Shown here one piece after another: positions 31,825-42,358 of a stretch of DNA of 64,000 bases; position 1 is the first letter of the stretch; each line of letters opens with the position of its first letter. The position numbers were made by a program, and so were the translations under genes. The DNA is from CAZLYK01 sp964563495 (GTDB taxonomy: Bacteria > Acidobacteriota > Blastocatellia > RBC074), in assembly GCA_964563495.1 (NCBI GenBank), contig CAZLYK010000001.1, positions 62,001 to 126,000 of the forward strand, read 5' to 3'. The notes beneath the pieces are model-generated. The model had not been told where the DNA came from. It did no database searches and saw only the letters and a list, made by a program, of their open reading frames with translations.

Positions 31825-32190
31825 AACAGGCTACATCATATGCCAGCGCCTTTCTCGTCTCAAATCATTAATTACGCGCCAATGGTCAATATGCATTCAT
31901 AAACCTTGTACTTTGTTGTTGACTGTCACCTGCTGTTGTCATCAATCGTGGACAACCATTTCTGAATTTGTCCACGATCAAAGACACTGTCAACCGCCTC
32001 GCCACGACCGATTTTCAGACTCAATAAAATAAACCCTGCTATTTATTCACTTAACAAAAAAGGCCCGACCGGTATTGGCTGTGGCATACACGTTGCCTTA
32101 GATCAGGACGCGAGAGGGCAAGGAACGAAGCGGCAAGCGAGGTTCCGCAAGACGCCTGAAGATATTTGAAAGGTTTTAAGATAGACGAAG
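31825..32190. other. A+T-richer non-coding stretch left of the RNA array
   Basis: No convincing protein gene. A perfect 11-bp hairpin (31945-31955 with 31968-31978, ATCGTGGACAA and complement) stands in it. A possible -35-like TTGACT occurs near 31917, but no convincing -10 was found at the right distance; TAAAAT near 32027 is another weak candidate. The promoters of both the leftward M16 gene and the rightward RNA array should be here. Confidence 0.4.
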
Positions 32191-32274
32191 CGGGAGAATC
32201 GATCAGAGCAGCTCGGTCACAGCGTGTGACCTCACCACTGCACACTTTATCCGATGCGCCGATCGATTCTCCCG
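32191..32274 (+). ncRNA. Long hairpin at the left edge of the RNA array (candidate 5' domain)
   Basis: Perfect 14-bp arms CGGGAGAATCGATC (32191-32204) and its complement (32261-32274) enclose a second small hairpin (32215-32231, GGTCAC/GTGACC). It ends 10 bases before the first repeated RNA unit and may be the 5' domain of one long structured transcript. Strand is inferred from the adjoining array. Confidence 0.5.
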
Positions 32275-32284
32275 ATGATCATCG

Positions 32285-32456
32285 CGAGATTGGAGCGCAG
32301 CTCCTCAGAGAATGTAGCCACTGGTTAAAGCAAAGGACACGGGGGTCGGATTTAGCCGGTGGTTACAGCTTCGATTCGCAGGTTACGCCACGTTGGTAAC
32401 GGGGCACACGACGCGGCGTAACTTGCGAATCGGCCTTACGGCTCTGGGTCGAGCGC
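32285..32456 (+). ncRNA. Structured RNA array, unit 1 (candidate new RNA family)
   Basis: Three hairpins in order. P0: GGAGC/GCTCC (32292-32304). P1: 12 bp, TGTAGCCACTGG (32313-32324) with CCGGTGGTTACA (32356-32367), two pairs being G-U; its loop holds the conserved ACGGGGGTCGGATTT. P2: 17 bp, GATTCGCAGGTTACGCC (32373-32389) with 32415-32431, one G-U pair; an inner 5-bp helix caps it with the conserved loop TAACGGGGCACA. Near-identical to unit 4. No coding frame explains the pattern. No family is recognised. Confidence 0.75.
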
Positions 32457-32471
32457 AATGCTCAAGAGTTT

Positions 32472-32611
32472 GGAGTGAGACTCCTCTCAAGCTTGTGATT
32501 GCCGGCTGAAAGAAAACGGGGGTCGGATTTTGGCCGGTTATCACAAACCTAAGATTCGCAGGTTACGCCGTCTGGATAACGGGGCACGCCAGGCGACGTA
32601 ACTTGCGGATC
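32472..32611 (+). ncRNA. Structured RNA array, unit 2
   Basis: P0 here is GGAGT/ACTCC (32472-32484), a compensatory C-G to U-A change against units 1 and 4. P1: TTGTGATTGCCGGC (32493-32506) with 32533-32546, one U-U mismatch and one G-U; loop ACGGGGGTCGGATTTT. P2: 15 bp (32553-32567 with 32597-32611, two G-U pairs) capped by a 7-bp inner helix CGTCTGG/CCAGGCG and loop ATAACGGGGCACG. The P1 stem sequence differs almost fully from unit 1 while the pairing and loops persist. Confidence 0.75.
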
Positions 32612-32654
32612 TCACTTAAAGGAATTATCCGTGAGCAACGCTGACGGTAGAAGT

Positions 32655-32773
32655 TTGTAACTGCCGGCTGGAAAAGACACGGGGGTCGGATTTTGGCCGA
32701 CAGTTACAACCAACGATTCGCAAGTTACGCCATTCGGAGAACGGGGCACATCGGGTGACGTAACTTGCGGATC
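32655..32773 (+). ncRNA. Structured RNA array, unit 3
   Basis: P1: TTGTAACTGCCGGC (32655-32668) with 32696-32709, one C-A mismatch; loop ACACGGGGGTCGGATTTT. P2: GATTCGCAAGTTACG (32715-32729) with 32759-32773, one G-U, capped by CATTCG/CGGGTG with two U-G pairs and the conserved loop GAACGGGGCACA. No clear P0 hairpin. Position 9 of the P2 arm is A-U here and G-U in the other three units. Confidence 0.72.
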
Positions 32774-32847
32774 GGACCTAAAAAGCTTGATCGAGTTGAG
32801 TGATCGAAAGTTTAAAACCGGTTTGGCAGAGTTTTTTTTAAATTGAT

Positions 32848-33019
32848 CGAGATTGGAGCGCAGCTCCTCAGAGAATGTAACCGCTGGTTAAAGCAAAGGA
32901 CACGGGGGTCGGATTTAGCCGGCGGTTACAGCTTCGATTCGCAGGTTACGCCACGTTGGTAACGGGGCACACGACGCGGCGTAACTTGCGAATCGGCCTT
33001 ACGGCTCTGGGTCGAGCGC
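32848..33019 (+). ncRNA. Structured RNA array, unit 4 (recent duplicate of unit 1)
   Basis: 172 bases identical to unit 1 apart from three substitutions, offset by 563 bp. All three fall in P1: one restores G-U to A-U, and the other two turn an A-U pair into G-C in both arms. P1: TGTAACCGCTGG (32876-32887) with CCGGCGGTTACA (32919-32930). P2: 32936-32952 with 32978-32994, identical to unit 1. P0: 32855-32867. A T-rich run (32831-32839) lies just before this unit. Confidence 0.75.
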
Positions 33020-33378
33020 GAAGCGAGAAAAAGTTTGAGTATCGAGTTTTGATAAAGAGTTCGAATGCGCGGTTCCCAAGCCGCGCAGCCACTGAACAGG
33101 CCGAAACCCAATCCTCCTGAAAGTGGCGGTGAGCCCTCACAACGACCGCAAATACTGTCTTCTCCCGCTATCAGGACTTCTCCCACTTGGAGTCCGAGGG
33201 CTCAAAAATTTTCCGGCACTGAGATCGTGCAAATCGGGTCCTCACCCCAGCAACAACAGGCCGGCCGCAGTGATTGATCACTACGGCCGGCCTAATGCTG
33301 TTTTCAGACCGATTCTTTGCTTGACTCCGTTGCGGGGGTTCTTGACACCCGGATCGAAAGGTGCGACGTTTAAAAAAG
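33020..33378. other. Non-coding stretch between RNA array and SbcD-like gene
   Basis: No protein gene seen. It holds a 7-bp hairpin TGCGCGG/CCGCGCA (33066-33087), a spaced inverted pair GAGCCCTC/GAGGGCTC around 33131-33203, and a strong long hairpin at 33258-33293. A promoter for the SbcD-like gene may lie after that hairpin (TTGACT near 33320 or TTGACA near 33343), but no clear -10 was recognised. Confidence 0.4.
33258..33293 (+). terminator. Strong hairpin, possible terminator of the RNA array transcript
   Basis: AGGCCGGCCG (33258-33267) and AGTGAT pair with their complements ending at 33293, 16 bp with one C-A mismatch and a 2-base loop. The following bases TAATGCTGTTTTC give only a weak T-run, so termination is likely but not certain. 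It stands between the RNA array and the SbcD-like gene. Confidence 0.5.
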
Positions 33379-34668
33379 ATGATCAAATTCCTGCACATCG
33401 CCGATATCCATCTGGGAATTCGCCGCTATCGTTCGGATGACCGGGCGCGGGATTTCTTTCTGGCCTGGCGCGATTGTATCGAGCGGTACGCGCTGGCGGA
33501 GAAAGTAGCTTTTGTCCTGATCGCCGGCGATTTCTTCGATGCGAGAAAAGTCGAGCCGCAAGCCATGAACCAGGCGATGTACTGCCTTGACCAGCTGCGC
33601 GAGGCCGGGATCCCGGTGGTGGTGATCGAGGGCAACCACGACTGCCATGAATCGGAGAATAACTTCAGCTGGCTGCGCAGCCTCTCGCAGTGGGGATTCA
33701 TCAAGCTGCTGGAGCCCGTCCACGACGAAAACGGGGTCAAGCTGGCGCCGTGGGATGAGGACAAAAAGAGAGGCTCGTTTATCGATATTGCCGGGGCGCG
33801 AATTTTCGGTTCGATCTGGTATGGTTCAACGGTCAGCCAGGCGCTGCCGGGGCTGGTCGAAGAATTGCGCGCTCATCACAGCGAAAATCTGTTTAATATC
33901 ATGATGCTGCATACCGAGGTCGAAGGGCAGCTCAACCGTCCGATCCCCGCTCTGCCGATCGCCAGGATCAACGAACTCAAGGCTTCGATCGACTACCTGG
34001 CTCTCGGCCACATCCACAAGAACTTCGAGATCGACGGCTGGGTTTACAACCCCGGCTCGCTCGAAGCCTGCAACGTGGATGAATACTCCAATCTCCGTGG
34101 GGCTTATCTGGTCGAGATCGGGGAGGGCCGTTCCCGGACTCACCGGGCGCAATTGATGCGCGAATACTATCAGCGCCCGGTCGTCCGCTTAAGCTTCGAT
34201 GTCGGCGGTCGGACAACCCCCGAAGAGTTCCACCAGCAGTTGTTTGAGCAGCTGCGGCGCGAACTGGTTCCGCATCGTCCCGATCAGACCGATGAGCCGG
34301 CGCCGGTGGTGGAGCTCTCATTAAAAGGACAGCTCGGATTCAAGAACTCGCTGCTCGAGATCAACCGGATCCGTGATGAGGTCAAGCAAGAGTTTGATCC
34401 ATTGCTCGCGATAGTCAGAAATCAGACTGTGCCGGTCGAGTACGCCGTGGCAGCGGGGATAAGCGAGCACGTCCCCAGAGCTGAGCGCGAGCGACGGGTG
34501 ATCGAGGATTTGATCGCACGCGACGCCAGATTCCGGGATCAGACGACGAGCATGGCCGGATTGATTCTCGAGGCCAAACGATTGGCTCTGGCCAATGAAG
34601 AACCGGGGAAAATCGTCGATCTGATCGAGCAACGGCCGTCCATAGCCCCGGCGAGTCGCCGGCCATGA
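33379..34668 (+). CDS. SbcD/Mre11-type DNA repair metallophosphoesterase
   Basis: About 429 residues from the ATG at 33379 ([20 protein letters not shown]); a GTG six codons upstream is possible. All calcineurin-like metal motifs are present: DIHLG (9-13), GDFFD (50-54), GNHDCH (85-90), MLHTEVEG and ALGHIHK. In the family this is the nuclease subunit that trims DNA ends with the SbcC/Rad50 ATPase. No sbcC gene follows, so it is either a solo member or its partner lies elsewhere. The C-terminal ~130 residues are charged and helical. Confidence 0.88.
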   Translation: MIKFLHIADIHLGIRRYRSDDRARDFFLAWRDCIERYALAEKVAFVLIAGDFFDARKVEPQAMNQAMYCLDQLREAGIPVVVIEGNHDCHESENNFSWLRSLSQWGFIKLLEPVHDENGVKLAPWDEDKKRGSFIDIAGARIFGSIWYGSTVSQALPGLVEELRAHHSENLFNIMMLHTEVEGQLNRPIPALPIARINELKASIDYLALGHIHKNFEIDGWVYNPGSLEACNVDEYSNLRGAYLVEIGEGRSRTHRAQLMREYYQRPVVRLSFDVGGRTTPEEFHQQLFEQLRRELVPHRPDQTDEPAPVVELSLKGQLGFKNSLLEINRIRDEVKQEFDPLLAIVRNQTVPVEYAVAAGISEHVPRAERERRVIEDLIARDARFRDQTTSMAGLILEAKRLALANEEPGKIVDLIEQRPSIAPASRRP

Positions 34669-34879
34669 CCGCCGGCGCTCCCGGCGAACCTCGGTCCCGA
34701 AAAAATCTTGCCGGTCCGCTCCATTTCCTTCTGGAATTTCCGCCAGACTTCGCGCACAATGACCTCCCTGCGAACGGTCCGCCCCAACTTCAAGATTTAG
34801 CCAGGCACTTTGAGTCAGGCAGCTTGTCAGGTTGACGACCTCATGATCATCGACTTTGAATAGCTGAACGGTTGTGGTT

Positions 34880-36154
<1,275 letters not shown>

Positions 36155-36158
36155 GTTG

Positions 36159-36300
36159 AAAAATAGACAGGATTAACAGGATTTTTGCAGGATTAAACCG
36201 GATTGCCTGAGGGGAAAAATGTTTGAGTCTAATCCAAGACCTCTTCCCGACAATTATCCGGTTTAATCCTGCAAAAATCCTGTTAATCCTGTCTATTTTT
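36159..36300. repeat. ACAGGATT element with core (copy 6)
   Basis: Arms of about 45 bp start AAAAATAGACAGGATTAACA and match the complement ending at 36300 almost perfectly. Between them lies the core beginning GGATTGCCTGAGGGGAAAAA and ending CCTCTTCCC, the same core and orientation as in copies 1 and 14, but there is no A or B hairpin. It follows the glycosyltransferase stop by a few bases and fills much of the gap to the next gene. Confidence 0.85.
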
Positions 36301-36442
36301 CCGCTTTGATCCGGCTTGACACCCGGTCAATAAAATTCGACAATTTTCGAAGCTTTCAACGTTCAATATATTGTCACGCCGAGTTGGCCCTGGGAGATAG
36401 GTAAATAGGTAAAAAGACGACAGACATTCAAAGGTTAAATCT

Positions 36443-38287
36443 ATGAAGAAAGCTGTCCATTTTGTGATCGCGAGCTGCCTGGTTAGCGCGTTCGGGTTTG
36501 TTCCGGCCTCGTTCAATTGCCCGAGTCATGGATCAAACGGTTGGGTGGAGGCGTCCCCGTCGCTGGCCATGATCAGTGGGACGGTTAAGGACGAACAAGG
36601 CACGCCGCTGGCCGGCGCCATCGTGGCGCTGCTCGAACCGCAGCCGCGCGGCAAAGAGCTCAAGAGCGTGAAGACCGACTGGCAGGGTCAGTTCTCCACC
36701 GGAATCGTCCCTGGCGTATACCGGCTGCGCGCCGCCGCTGATGGTTTTGCCTCGATACTGACCCGCGTCAAGCTGGAACGCCCGGTCAGGGTCAACTACA
36801 ACTTCGCTCTCAAACGGACCGACACGCTGGTGCAGAAACGCGGCGACAGCGATGACTATCGCTGGATCGCACGCAGTTCGCCGCGCCATGCCATGAATTT
36901 GAAGGAAGAGAAACCGCAGGACGAAATCGTGATCAGCCGGAATGATGGGGAGCAGGCCGGCGCGCTGCAGCCGTCATTTCACGGCATGGCGCAATTCGTC
37001 GCCGCCGGATCCAGTCCGCGCCCGGGTCAGCCGGGGCAGAGTTTTTTCGGCTCTAACTTCGCGGTCTCCGGATCTCTGGGGAGTAATCTTGAAATGGCGC
37101 TGATCGGGCAGCGCGGCGTCGGACAAATGGCTCCTCAGCGTCTGGCGGCGATTGCGACCATGCGCCCGACAGACAGGCACCAGGTGACGGCGTCGATCGG
37201 TTATGGACATATCTCGATCGCCGACAGGAAGATGGCGCCCGACCTGGATCTGCCCGCCGCGGAAGTTGATGGAGCGGGGATCACCCCCGGGCGAGGCCCG
37301 GCTGCCCCGGGATCATCCCAGCCTGTGAATTCGCTGGATCAACTTTCGGTTTCGGCGATTGGATCCTGGCAGGCACTGCAGCCGCTGCTGATCATTTACG
37401 GCTTCGATTATTCGCGGTTCATCGGATCGGCCACCAGACACGACGACAGCGTCCTGCCCAGATTTGCGGTCCAATATTCACCCTCGTCGCGCCTGCATCT
37501 GAACGCAGCCATGACTCCCGGGATAGATCAGAGTCGCCAATCTCAGGAGAGCTTCGAGACCGAGAACCTGCAAGCCCCGTTTGAGGCCTCGCCGGCCGAA
37601 ATCGCATTCAATGGCGCACCGATCCTCGATCGCAGCCGTCGTTTTGAATTCGGCATCGAGCGGTTGCTCGGCGACGGTTCATCCGCGGTCGAGGCTTCGG
37701 CGTTTTACGACCTCATCTCGGGTCACGGTGTAGGGGTGCTCGCGCTGCCGCTCGAAGCCTCGCCGGAGACACAGGCGACGTTCGAACAGGTCGCACACCG
37801 GGTAACCGCGATGAACGGCGCGGCGCGCGGGATGCGGATCATGTTTAAGCGCCATCTCAACGACCACGTCTCGGCCGCCCTCGGTTACAGTTTCGGCCGA
37901 GGCAGCCGGTTCAACCAGGCGGCGATTGAATCGAGCGGACCGGTAGATCTGTTCGAAGGCGGCTTTTTCCAGGTCGCGACGGCGAAACTGGATCTCGATT
38001 TTACGCACGAAACCGGCACCAGCGTTTCAACCGTGATCAGGCTCTCGCCTTCCGCCGTGATCTTTGCGATCGACCCATTCGCCGGACGCATGAGCGTTTA
38101 CGATCCGAACATCAATATTTATGTCACGCAGGATCTGCCTAACTTCGGGTTGCCGGTGCGATGGCAGGCGATTGTCGATATCCGCAACCTGCTCGATCAA
38201 TCCGTAGGGATGGATGACGGTGCGGTTCAACTTATCGCTGCCCGCACTCACCGGACTGTCCGTGGCGGACTGGCGTTCAGGTGGTAA
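36443..38287 (+). CDS. TonB-receptor-like outer-membrane beta-barrel with regulatory-like domain
   Basis: 614 residues with a signal peptide ([19 protein letters not shown]). An N-terminal carboxypeptidase-regulatory-like beta domain (residues 42-130, [20 protein letters not shown]) is followed by a long alternating-polarity barrel-like region ending in RGGLAFRW, with the terminal aromatic residue typical of outer-membrane proteins. A clear TonB plug and TonB box are not visible, so it is a shortened or plugless relative. Substrate unknown. Confidence 0.72.
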   Translation: MKKAVHFVIASCLVSAFGFVPASFNCPSHGSNGWVEASPSLAMISGTVKDEQGTPLAGAIVALLEPQPRGKELKSVKTDWQGQFSTGIVPGVYRLRAAADGFASILTRVKLERPVRVNYNFALKRTDTLVQKRGDSDDYRWIARSSPRHAMNLKEEKPQDEIVISRNDGEQAGALQPSFHGMAQFVAAGSSPRPGQPGQSFFGSNFAVSGSLGSNLEMALIGQRGVGQMAPQRLAAIATMRPTDRHQVTASIGYGHISIADRKMAPDLDLPAAEVDGAGITPGRGPAAPGSSQPVNSLDQLSVSAIGSWQALQPLLIIYGFDYSRFIGSATRHDDSVLPRFAVQYSPSSRLHLNAAMTPGIDQSRQSQESFETENLQAPFEASPAEIAFNGAPILDRSRRFEFGIERLLGDGSSAVEASAFYDLISGHGVGVLALPLEASPETQATFEQVAHRVTAMNGAARGMRIMFKRHLNDHVSAALGYSFGRGSRFNQAAIESSGPVDLFEGGFFQVATAKLDLDFTHETGTSVSTVIRLSPSAVIFAIDPFAGRMSVYDPNINIYVTQDLPNFGLPVRWQAIVDIRNLLDQSVGMDDGAVQLIAARTHRTVRGGLAFRW

Positions 38288-38578
38288 TCCAAAATTCAGA
38301 CTTTGGATCCTGGATTCATCCCAAATCCAAAATCCAAAATCCAAAATCCAAAATTCTGAATGGTTCGCCCAAAACAAATCTTGATGAAAGCCGGGTAAAT
38401 CCCGCTATTTACCAGGAAACGCTAAAATTACAGCCTTTTATCATCGAGGGCGCAGAGCTTCGCATCTCGCGCCGGGTTGGAATAACAATTGCTTCGCAAA
38501 GCCAATAAAACTCGCGAAATCATCATTTTGTCTCCGTGAGTTTGTTTCTCAACGGCGCAGGAGAATTCTCAAACCATC
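38288..38578. other. Intergenic region with heptamer repeat
   Basis: Contains a short tandem array of CCAAAAT-type heptamers (38320-38355) preceded by CCAAAATTCAGACTTTGG and TCCTGGATTC. Such short tandem repeats are common in some bacterial lineages. A region near 38510-38560 leads to the kinase gene; AGGAG at 38560 is too distant from the GTG to be a good ribosome site. No coding gene seen. Confidence 0.5.
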
Positions 38579-41536
38579 GTGAATTCGCAAGCAGGCACAA
38601 CCCGGGTTACGACACGCACGCTTTTGCTGCTCTTCCTGGCCTTTTTGGCGCTGGCCGGCGGAGCATTCAACCTGCGTGACAGAATGAACCAGAAACCCGT
38701 GCTGACCGATGGGGTGGTATGGCGTGACGATGCGAGACTGGGGGTGGTGGCTGAGAGAGTCGAGCCCAACTCCCCGGCGGCGATGGCGGATGTTCGTGCC
38801 GGCGACATTCTGATCGGGATCAGCACCACCGGCGCCGAACCCTTCGAAGAAGTCGATTCCGCCGAGCACGTTCAGATCTATCTGGATCAGGCCAAAGACC
38901 AGATCCGGCTCGGCTCGCCGCTCACGCTCGGTTATTGGATCGAGCGCCGCAACGACGCCGGAGATACGACGATCCGCGAGGGGATCGCCGACCTGGACAG
39001 CCTGCTGGTGGTTGAGCCGCATACGGTCCGCGGACTTTACCTGGCCTTCGTCGGTCTGATCTATCTGGGTATCGGCCTCTATGTGCTGCTCAAACAGGGG
39101 CGGGCTCCATACGTCACGCCATTCTTCCTGATCTGCCTGCTGGCCTTCATCGCTCATTTCTATAGTCCGACCCAGGAGCTGCGGACGCAGTTCGACAAAG
39201 GCATAGATCTGGCCGACACCATCGCCTTGATCCTGCTCTCACCGCTCTTTGTCCATTTCGCGGCGATCTACCCGGTTCGCTATCATCTCTTTTCCCGCCG
39301 GCGATGGCAGGGCATCTGGCTCTATGCACCGGCGATCCTGCTGGTCGCCGTTGAAGTCTGTTTGCGCTTCTCGTGGCTGCGCAAGCTACTGCCGATTCCG
39401 CCGGCCAATCTGAGAGATTTTCTCTCGCACACCGAGATCTTCATCTTCAGCGCCTCGATCTTGATCAGCTCGCTCCTGCTCATCCGGACCTTCAAGCGGT
39501 CGCGCTCGATCGTCGTGCGCCAGCAATTGAAGTGGGTGATCTGGGGACTGAGCGTCGCCTCGATCGCCTTCGCAGTCTTCTACCTGCCGACATATCTCGC
39601 GACCAAGTCGGTCTCTTCGTTGCTTGAGCTGATCGCCGTAACGCCGCTCGTCCTGATTCCGCTGACGCTCGGCTACTCGATTGTGCGCTACCGCTTGATG
39701 GATGTCGACGTAGTCATGCGGCGGTCGTTCGCCTACATCATCGCGACTCTCTCGGTAGCCGCTATCTTTGGGACGGTCATGGCGGTGAGTTATGAAGTGC
39801 TGCGCTCGCTCGTTCCGCAGGAAGCGACCCTGCTCATCGCGGCGATCTCTATGTCGGTGATCGCCATGCTCTTTGCGCCCATGAAGAACTGGGTGCAGGA
39901 GCGGATCGATCGGATGTTTTATGGGGAGAAGTATGACTACCGGGTGACGCTGCAGGATTTCGGCCGGACGCTCTCGTCGACGACGGAGATCGATCCACTG
40001 CTCGACAGTCTGACGCGGCGATTGAAAGAGGTCTTTTCGGTAGAGAGGCTGGCGATCTTTATCGAGGACCGGCTTTCGCCGTCCGGATTCGAGGTCGCGC
40101 GGGTCGAGGGTATCGGGCAGGAGGTCTCGCTTCCGAACGATTTTCTCAATCTCCTTCGTGAGCACAGCAATCCGACGGGGATCATCCGGGTCGATGACCT
40201 GGGGCCGGATGACCAGATCCAGGTGGTCGGCGAGGCGTCAACTTCGCCCCGCCGGATCTTCAATTATCTTGTTCCTTGCGCCGCGCGTTCGCGTGTGGTC
40301 GCAGTGATCGGGCTCGGCCGAACGATCGATGGCGCCCTGCTCTCATCCGAGGACACCGATCTGCTCAGAGCGATCTCCGGATACGTCGCTGTCGCGATCG
40401 AGAACGCGCTGCTGCTCGAAGAGCAGGCGCAGCGCGCCAAAGAACTGGCGCGCCTCAAAGAGTTCAACGAGAACATCATCGAGTCGATCAACGTCGGGGT
40501 CATGGTGATCAATCTGCACGGCCGGATCACCAATTGGAACGGCGCGCTCGAGGAGATCTACGGGCTCAGGCGGGAAGAAGCCATCGGCCATCGGATCACC
40601 GAGGTCTTCCAGGCCGAGATGCTCAGGGCTTTGCGCGAGCTCATGCAGCGTAGCGAATGGCAGACCGGCGCGCCGGTCAATGTTTATAAGTTCCGGGCTC
40701 GCGCCTTCGACGGCCGAGACCTGACGCTCAACATCTCGCTCGCCGCGCTCCAAAGCAGGAATGAAGAGATTCAGGGCACGCTGGTCGCGATCGAAGATGT
40801 GACCGAACGGGTGCGGCTTGAGGAACAGCTTCAGCAGACCGATAAACTCTCTTCGATCGGCCTGCTGGCCGCGGGTGTCGCGCACGAAGTCAACACGCCG
40901 TTGACCGGCATCTCCTCCTACTCGCAGATGCTCATGCAACAAATACCGGAGACCGACCCGCGCCACCAGTTGCTTGAAAAGATCCATCGCCAGACTTCAC
41001 GCGCTTCATCGATCGTCAATAACCTGCTCAACTTCTCGCGCGTCAGCGATTCACGGCTCTCGCCGGTCGACTTGAATCAAGTCCTCGATGACACGATCCA
41101 GCTGCTCGAAGCCCAGCTCCGAAATACCCAGATCGAGGTCTCGCGCGCCTACGCCGATAACCTGCCGACGGCTCCCGGCAACGCGCCCAAACTTCAGCAG
41201 GTCTTCATGAACCTGATCCTCAACGCCCGCGACGCGATGCTTCACGGCGGCAAATTGGAGATTTCGACGCAGGCCATCCCGGATTCGATCACGATCAGCT
41301 TCCGCGACAACGGCATAGGCATCACGCCGGAAAACCTCTCGAAGATCTACGATCCGTTCTTCACCACCAAAAAGATCGGCAAGGGGACCGGGCTGGGGTT
41401 GGCAGTCAGTTACGGCATCATTCAGGATCACGGCGGCCACATCGATGTCGAAAGCAAACCCGGCGAGGGCACGCTCTTCAAGATCACCTTACCGCTCACC
41501 ACTGCACGCCAGCAGTTGGCGTCCGCCGGCGATTAA
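38579..41536 (+). CDS. Orphan sensor histidine kinase with PDZ, membrane, GAF and PAS domains
   Basis: 985 residues. In order: an N-terminal membrane anchor (about 14-30), a PDZ-like domain (50-110, [19 protein letters not shown]), a block of about eight membrane helices (155-460), a GAF domain (480-625), a PAS domain (640-755, [19 protein letters not shown]), a dimerisation/phosphoacceptor H box [17 protein letters not shown] with His near 768, and the ATPase with N box [21 protein letters not shown] and [12 protein letters not shown] periplasm-facing PDZ on a kinase is uncommon. No response regulator is adjacent. The start is a GTG at 38579. Confidence 0.9.
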   Translation: MNSQAGTTRVTTRTLLLLFLAFLALAGGAFNLRDRMNQKPVLTDGVVWRDDARLGVVAERVEPNSPAAMADVRAGDILIGISTTGAEPFEEVDSAEHVQIYLDQAKDQIRLGSPLTLGYWIERRNDAGDTTIREGIADLDSLLVVEPHTVRGLYLAFVGLIYLGIGLYVLLKQGRAPYVTPFFLICLLAFIAHFYSPTQELRTQFDKGIDLADTIALILLSPLFVHFAAIYPVRYHLFSRRRWQGIWLYAPAILLVAVEVCLRFSWLRKLLPIPPANLRDFLSHTEIFIFSASILISSLLLIRTFKRSRSIVVRQQLKWVIWGLSVASIAFAVFYLPTYLATKSVSSLLELIAVTPLVLIPLTLGYSIVRYRLMDVDVVMRRSFAYIIATLSVAAIFGTVMAVSYEVLRSLVPQEATLLIAAISMSVIAMLFAPMKNWVQERIDRMFYGEKYDYRVTLQDFGRTLSSTTEIDPLLDSLTRRLKEVFSVERLAIFIEDRLSPSGFEVARVEGIGQEVSLPNDFLNLLREHSNPTGIIRVDDLGPDDQIQVVGEASTSPRRIFNYLVPCAARSRVVAVIGLGRTIDGALLSSEDTDLLRAISGYVAVAIENALLLEEQAQRAKELARLKEFNENIIESINVGVMVINLHGRITNWNGALEEIYGLRREEAIGHRITEVFQAEMLRALRELMQRSEWQTGAPVNVYKFRARAFDGRDLTLNISLAALQSRNEEIQGTLVAIEDVTERVRLEEQLQQTDKLSSIGLLAAGVAHEVNTPLTGISSYSQMLMQQIPETDPRHQLLEKIHRQTSRASSIVNNLLNFSRVSDSRLSPVDLNQVLDDTIQLLEAQLRNTQIEVSRAYADNLPTAPGNAPKLQQVFMNLILNARDAMLHGGKLEISTQAIPDSITISFRDNGIGITPENLSKIYDPFFTTKKIGKGTGLGLAVSYGIIQDHGGHIDVESKPGEGTLFKITLPLTTARQQLASAGD

Positions 41537-41538
41537 AC

Positions 41539-41602
41539 ATAGACAGGATAGACATGATTTTTTCTGGATTGAACCTGAAAAAATCATGTCTATCCTGTCT
41601 AT
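41539..41602. repeat. Short palindromic ACAGGATT element (copy 7)
   Basis: Perfect arms ATAGACAGGATAGACATGAT plus TTTTTC and complement, with a short loop; 64 bp in all. It lies between the convergent kinase and the small secreted protein genes and could serve as a bidirectional terminator. Confidence 0.8.
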
Positions 41603-41614
41603 TAAAATCTCAGA

Positions 41615-42358
41615 CTATTTTTTCCGCTTGGCCTTCCAGGTGCCCGAGAATCCGCCGGCCTCCCATTTGCCGCCCAGATCATCACCCGTGCGCTTGCCGT
41701 TGAGGGGGATCGGACCGTTGCCCTGGTAGGTTGCCGTCAGATTGACCACGTCCGGATCTTTGACCTCTATCCCAACGACATTGAGATCGCCGCCGCCCGG
41801 GACTTCCGTCACCAGCTTGTCGCCATCACGTTTGATGACCAGGGTGAAGGGCAATTCGCCCTGCCCGTCGGCAACGACCACGGCGTCGTAGGAGCCTTCG
41901 ATCCCGGCCGCCACGCCGGCCCCGGTCGAGCCGCCTGAAGCGGCCGAGGCTGATGCCACGGTGGCGGATTTCGCCGCCTCTTCCTTCCTCGCCGCGGTCC
42001 ACGTCCCTTTCATATCGCCGGCAGTCCAATCGCCGGTGATCTTGCCGTCATTGAAGGTTCCGGCGATCGTCACCGGCGTTCCGCCCGCATCGGCCGTAAT
42101 CGTTATCTTGTTTGCATCATCAACGGTCACGTTGGTGACCGTCATCGGTGTCGGCGAATCTTTCACCTCTCCCACCCATTTGGCGCCGTCCCGCTTGAGC
42201 ACCATTTGGAAATTTATCGTCCCAAGTTCACTGCTCGTCGCCGTCACATTGTATGTGCCTTCGACCGGATGCGATTGGCCAATACCCACCGCCGCGCAGA
42301 TCATCGTCACCATCATGACCAGCGCCAAGCCGGCCGGGGTCATTACACGCTTGCTCAT
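41615..42358 (-). CDS. Secreted protein with internal duplication, unknown function
   Basis: 247 residues with a signal peptide (LALVMMVTMICAAVGIGQS). Two repeats of about 95 residues share the pattern VEGTYNV / IEGSYDA, VLKRDGAKW / VIKRDGDKL, GDWTAGDMKGTWTA / GKWEAGGFSGTWKA. An Ala/Ser/Gly linker (about 130-150) joins them. This small beta-barrel-like unit recurs in Acidobacteriota. No catalytic motif. AGGAG lies upstream of the ATG. Confidence 0.78.
   Translation of the reverse strand: MSKRVMTPAGLALVMMVTMICAAVGIGQSHPVEGTYNVTATSSELGTINFQMVLKRDGAKWVGEVKDSPTPMTVTNVTVDDANKITITADAGGTPVTIAGTFNDGKITGDWTAGDMKGTWTAARKEEAAKSATVASASAASGGSTGAGVAAGIEGSYDAVVVADGQGELPFTLVIKRDGDKLVTEVPGGGDLNVVGIEVKDPDVVNLTATYQGNGPIPLNGKRTGDDLGGKWEAGGFSGTWKAKRKK

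Noticed and set aside
32166..32399. Short open frames within the RNA array (also 32926-33186)
   Set aside because: They run through hairpin arms and conserved loops, have no ribosome site, and the frame is not kept between the four units. RNA structure explains the conservation better.
32285..33019. CRISPR array
   Set aside because: The units are 120-172 bp with large internal hairpins and irregular spacing; no short identical repeats with unique spacers and no cas genes.
32191..33290. Retron or group II intron RNA
   Set aside because: No reverse transcriptase gene is near, and no intron domain V or retron msr/msd layout was recognised.
33258..33293. Confident Rho-independent terminator
   Set aside because: The hairpin is strong, but the following T-run is short and interrupted; listed only as a possible terminator.
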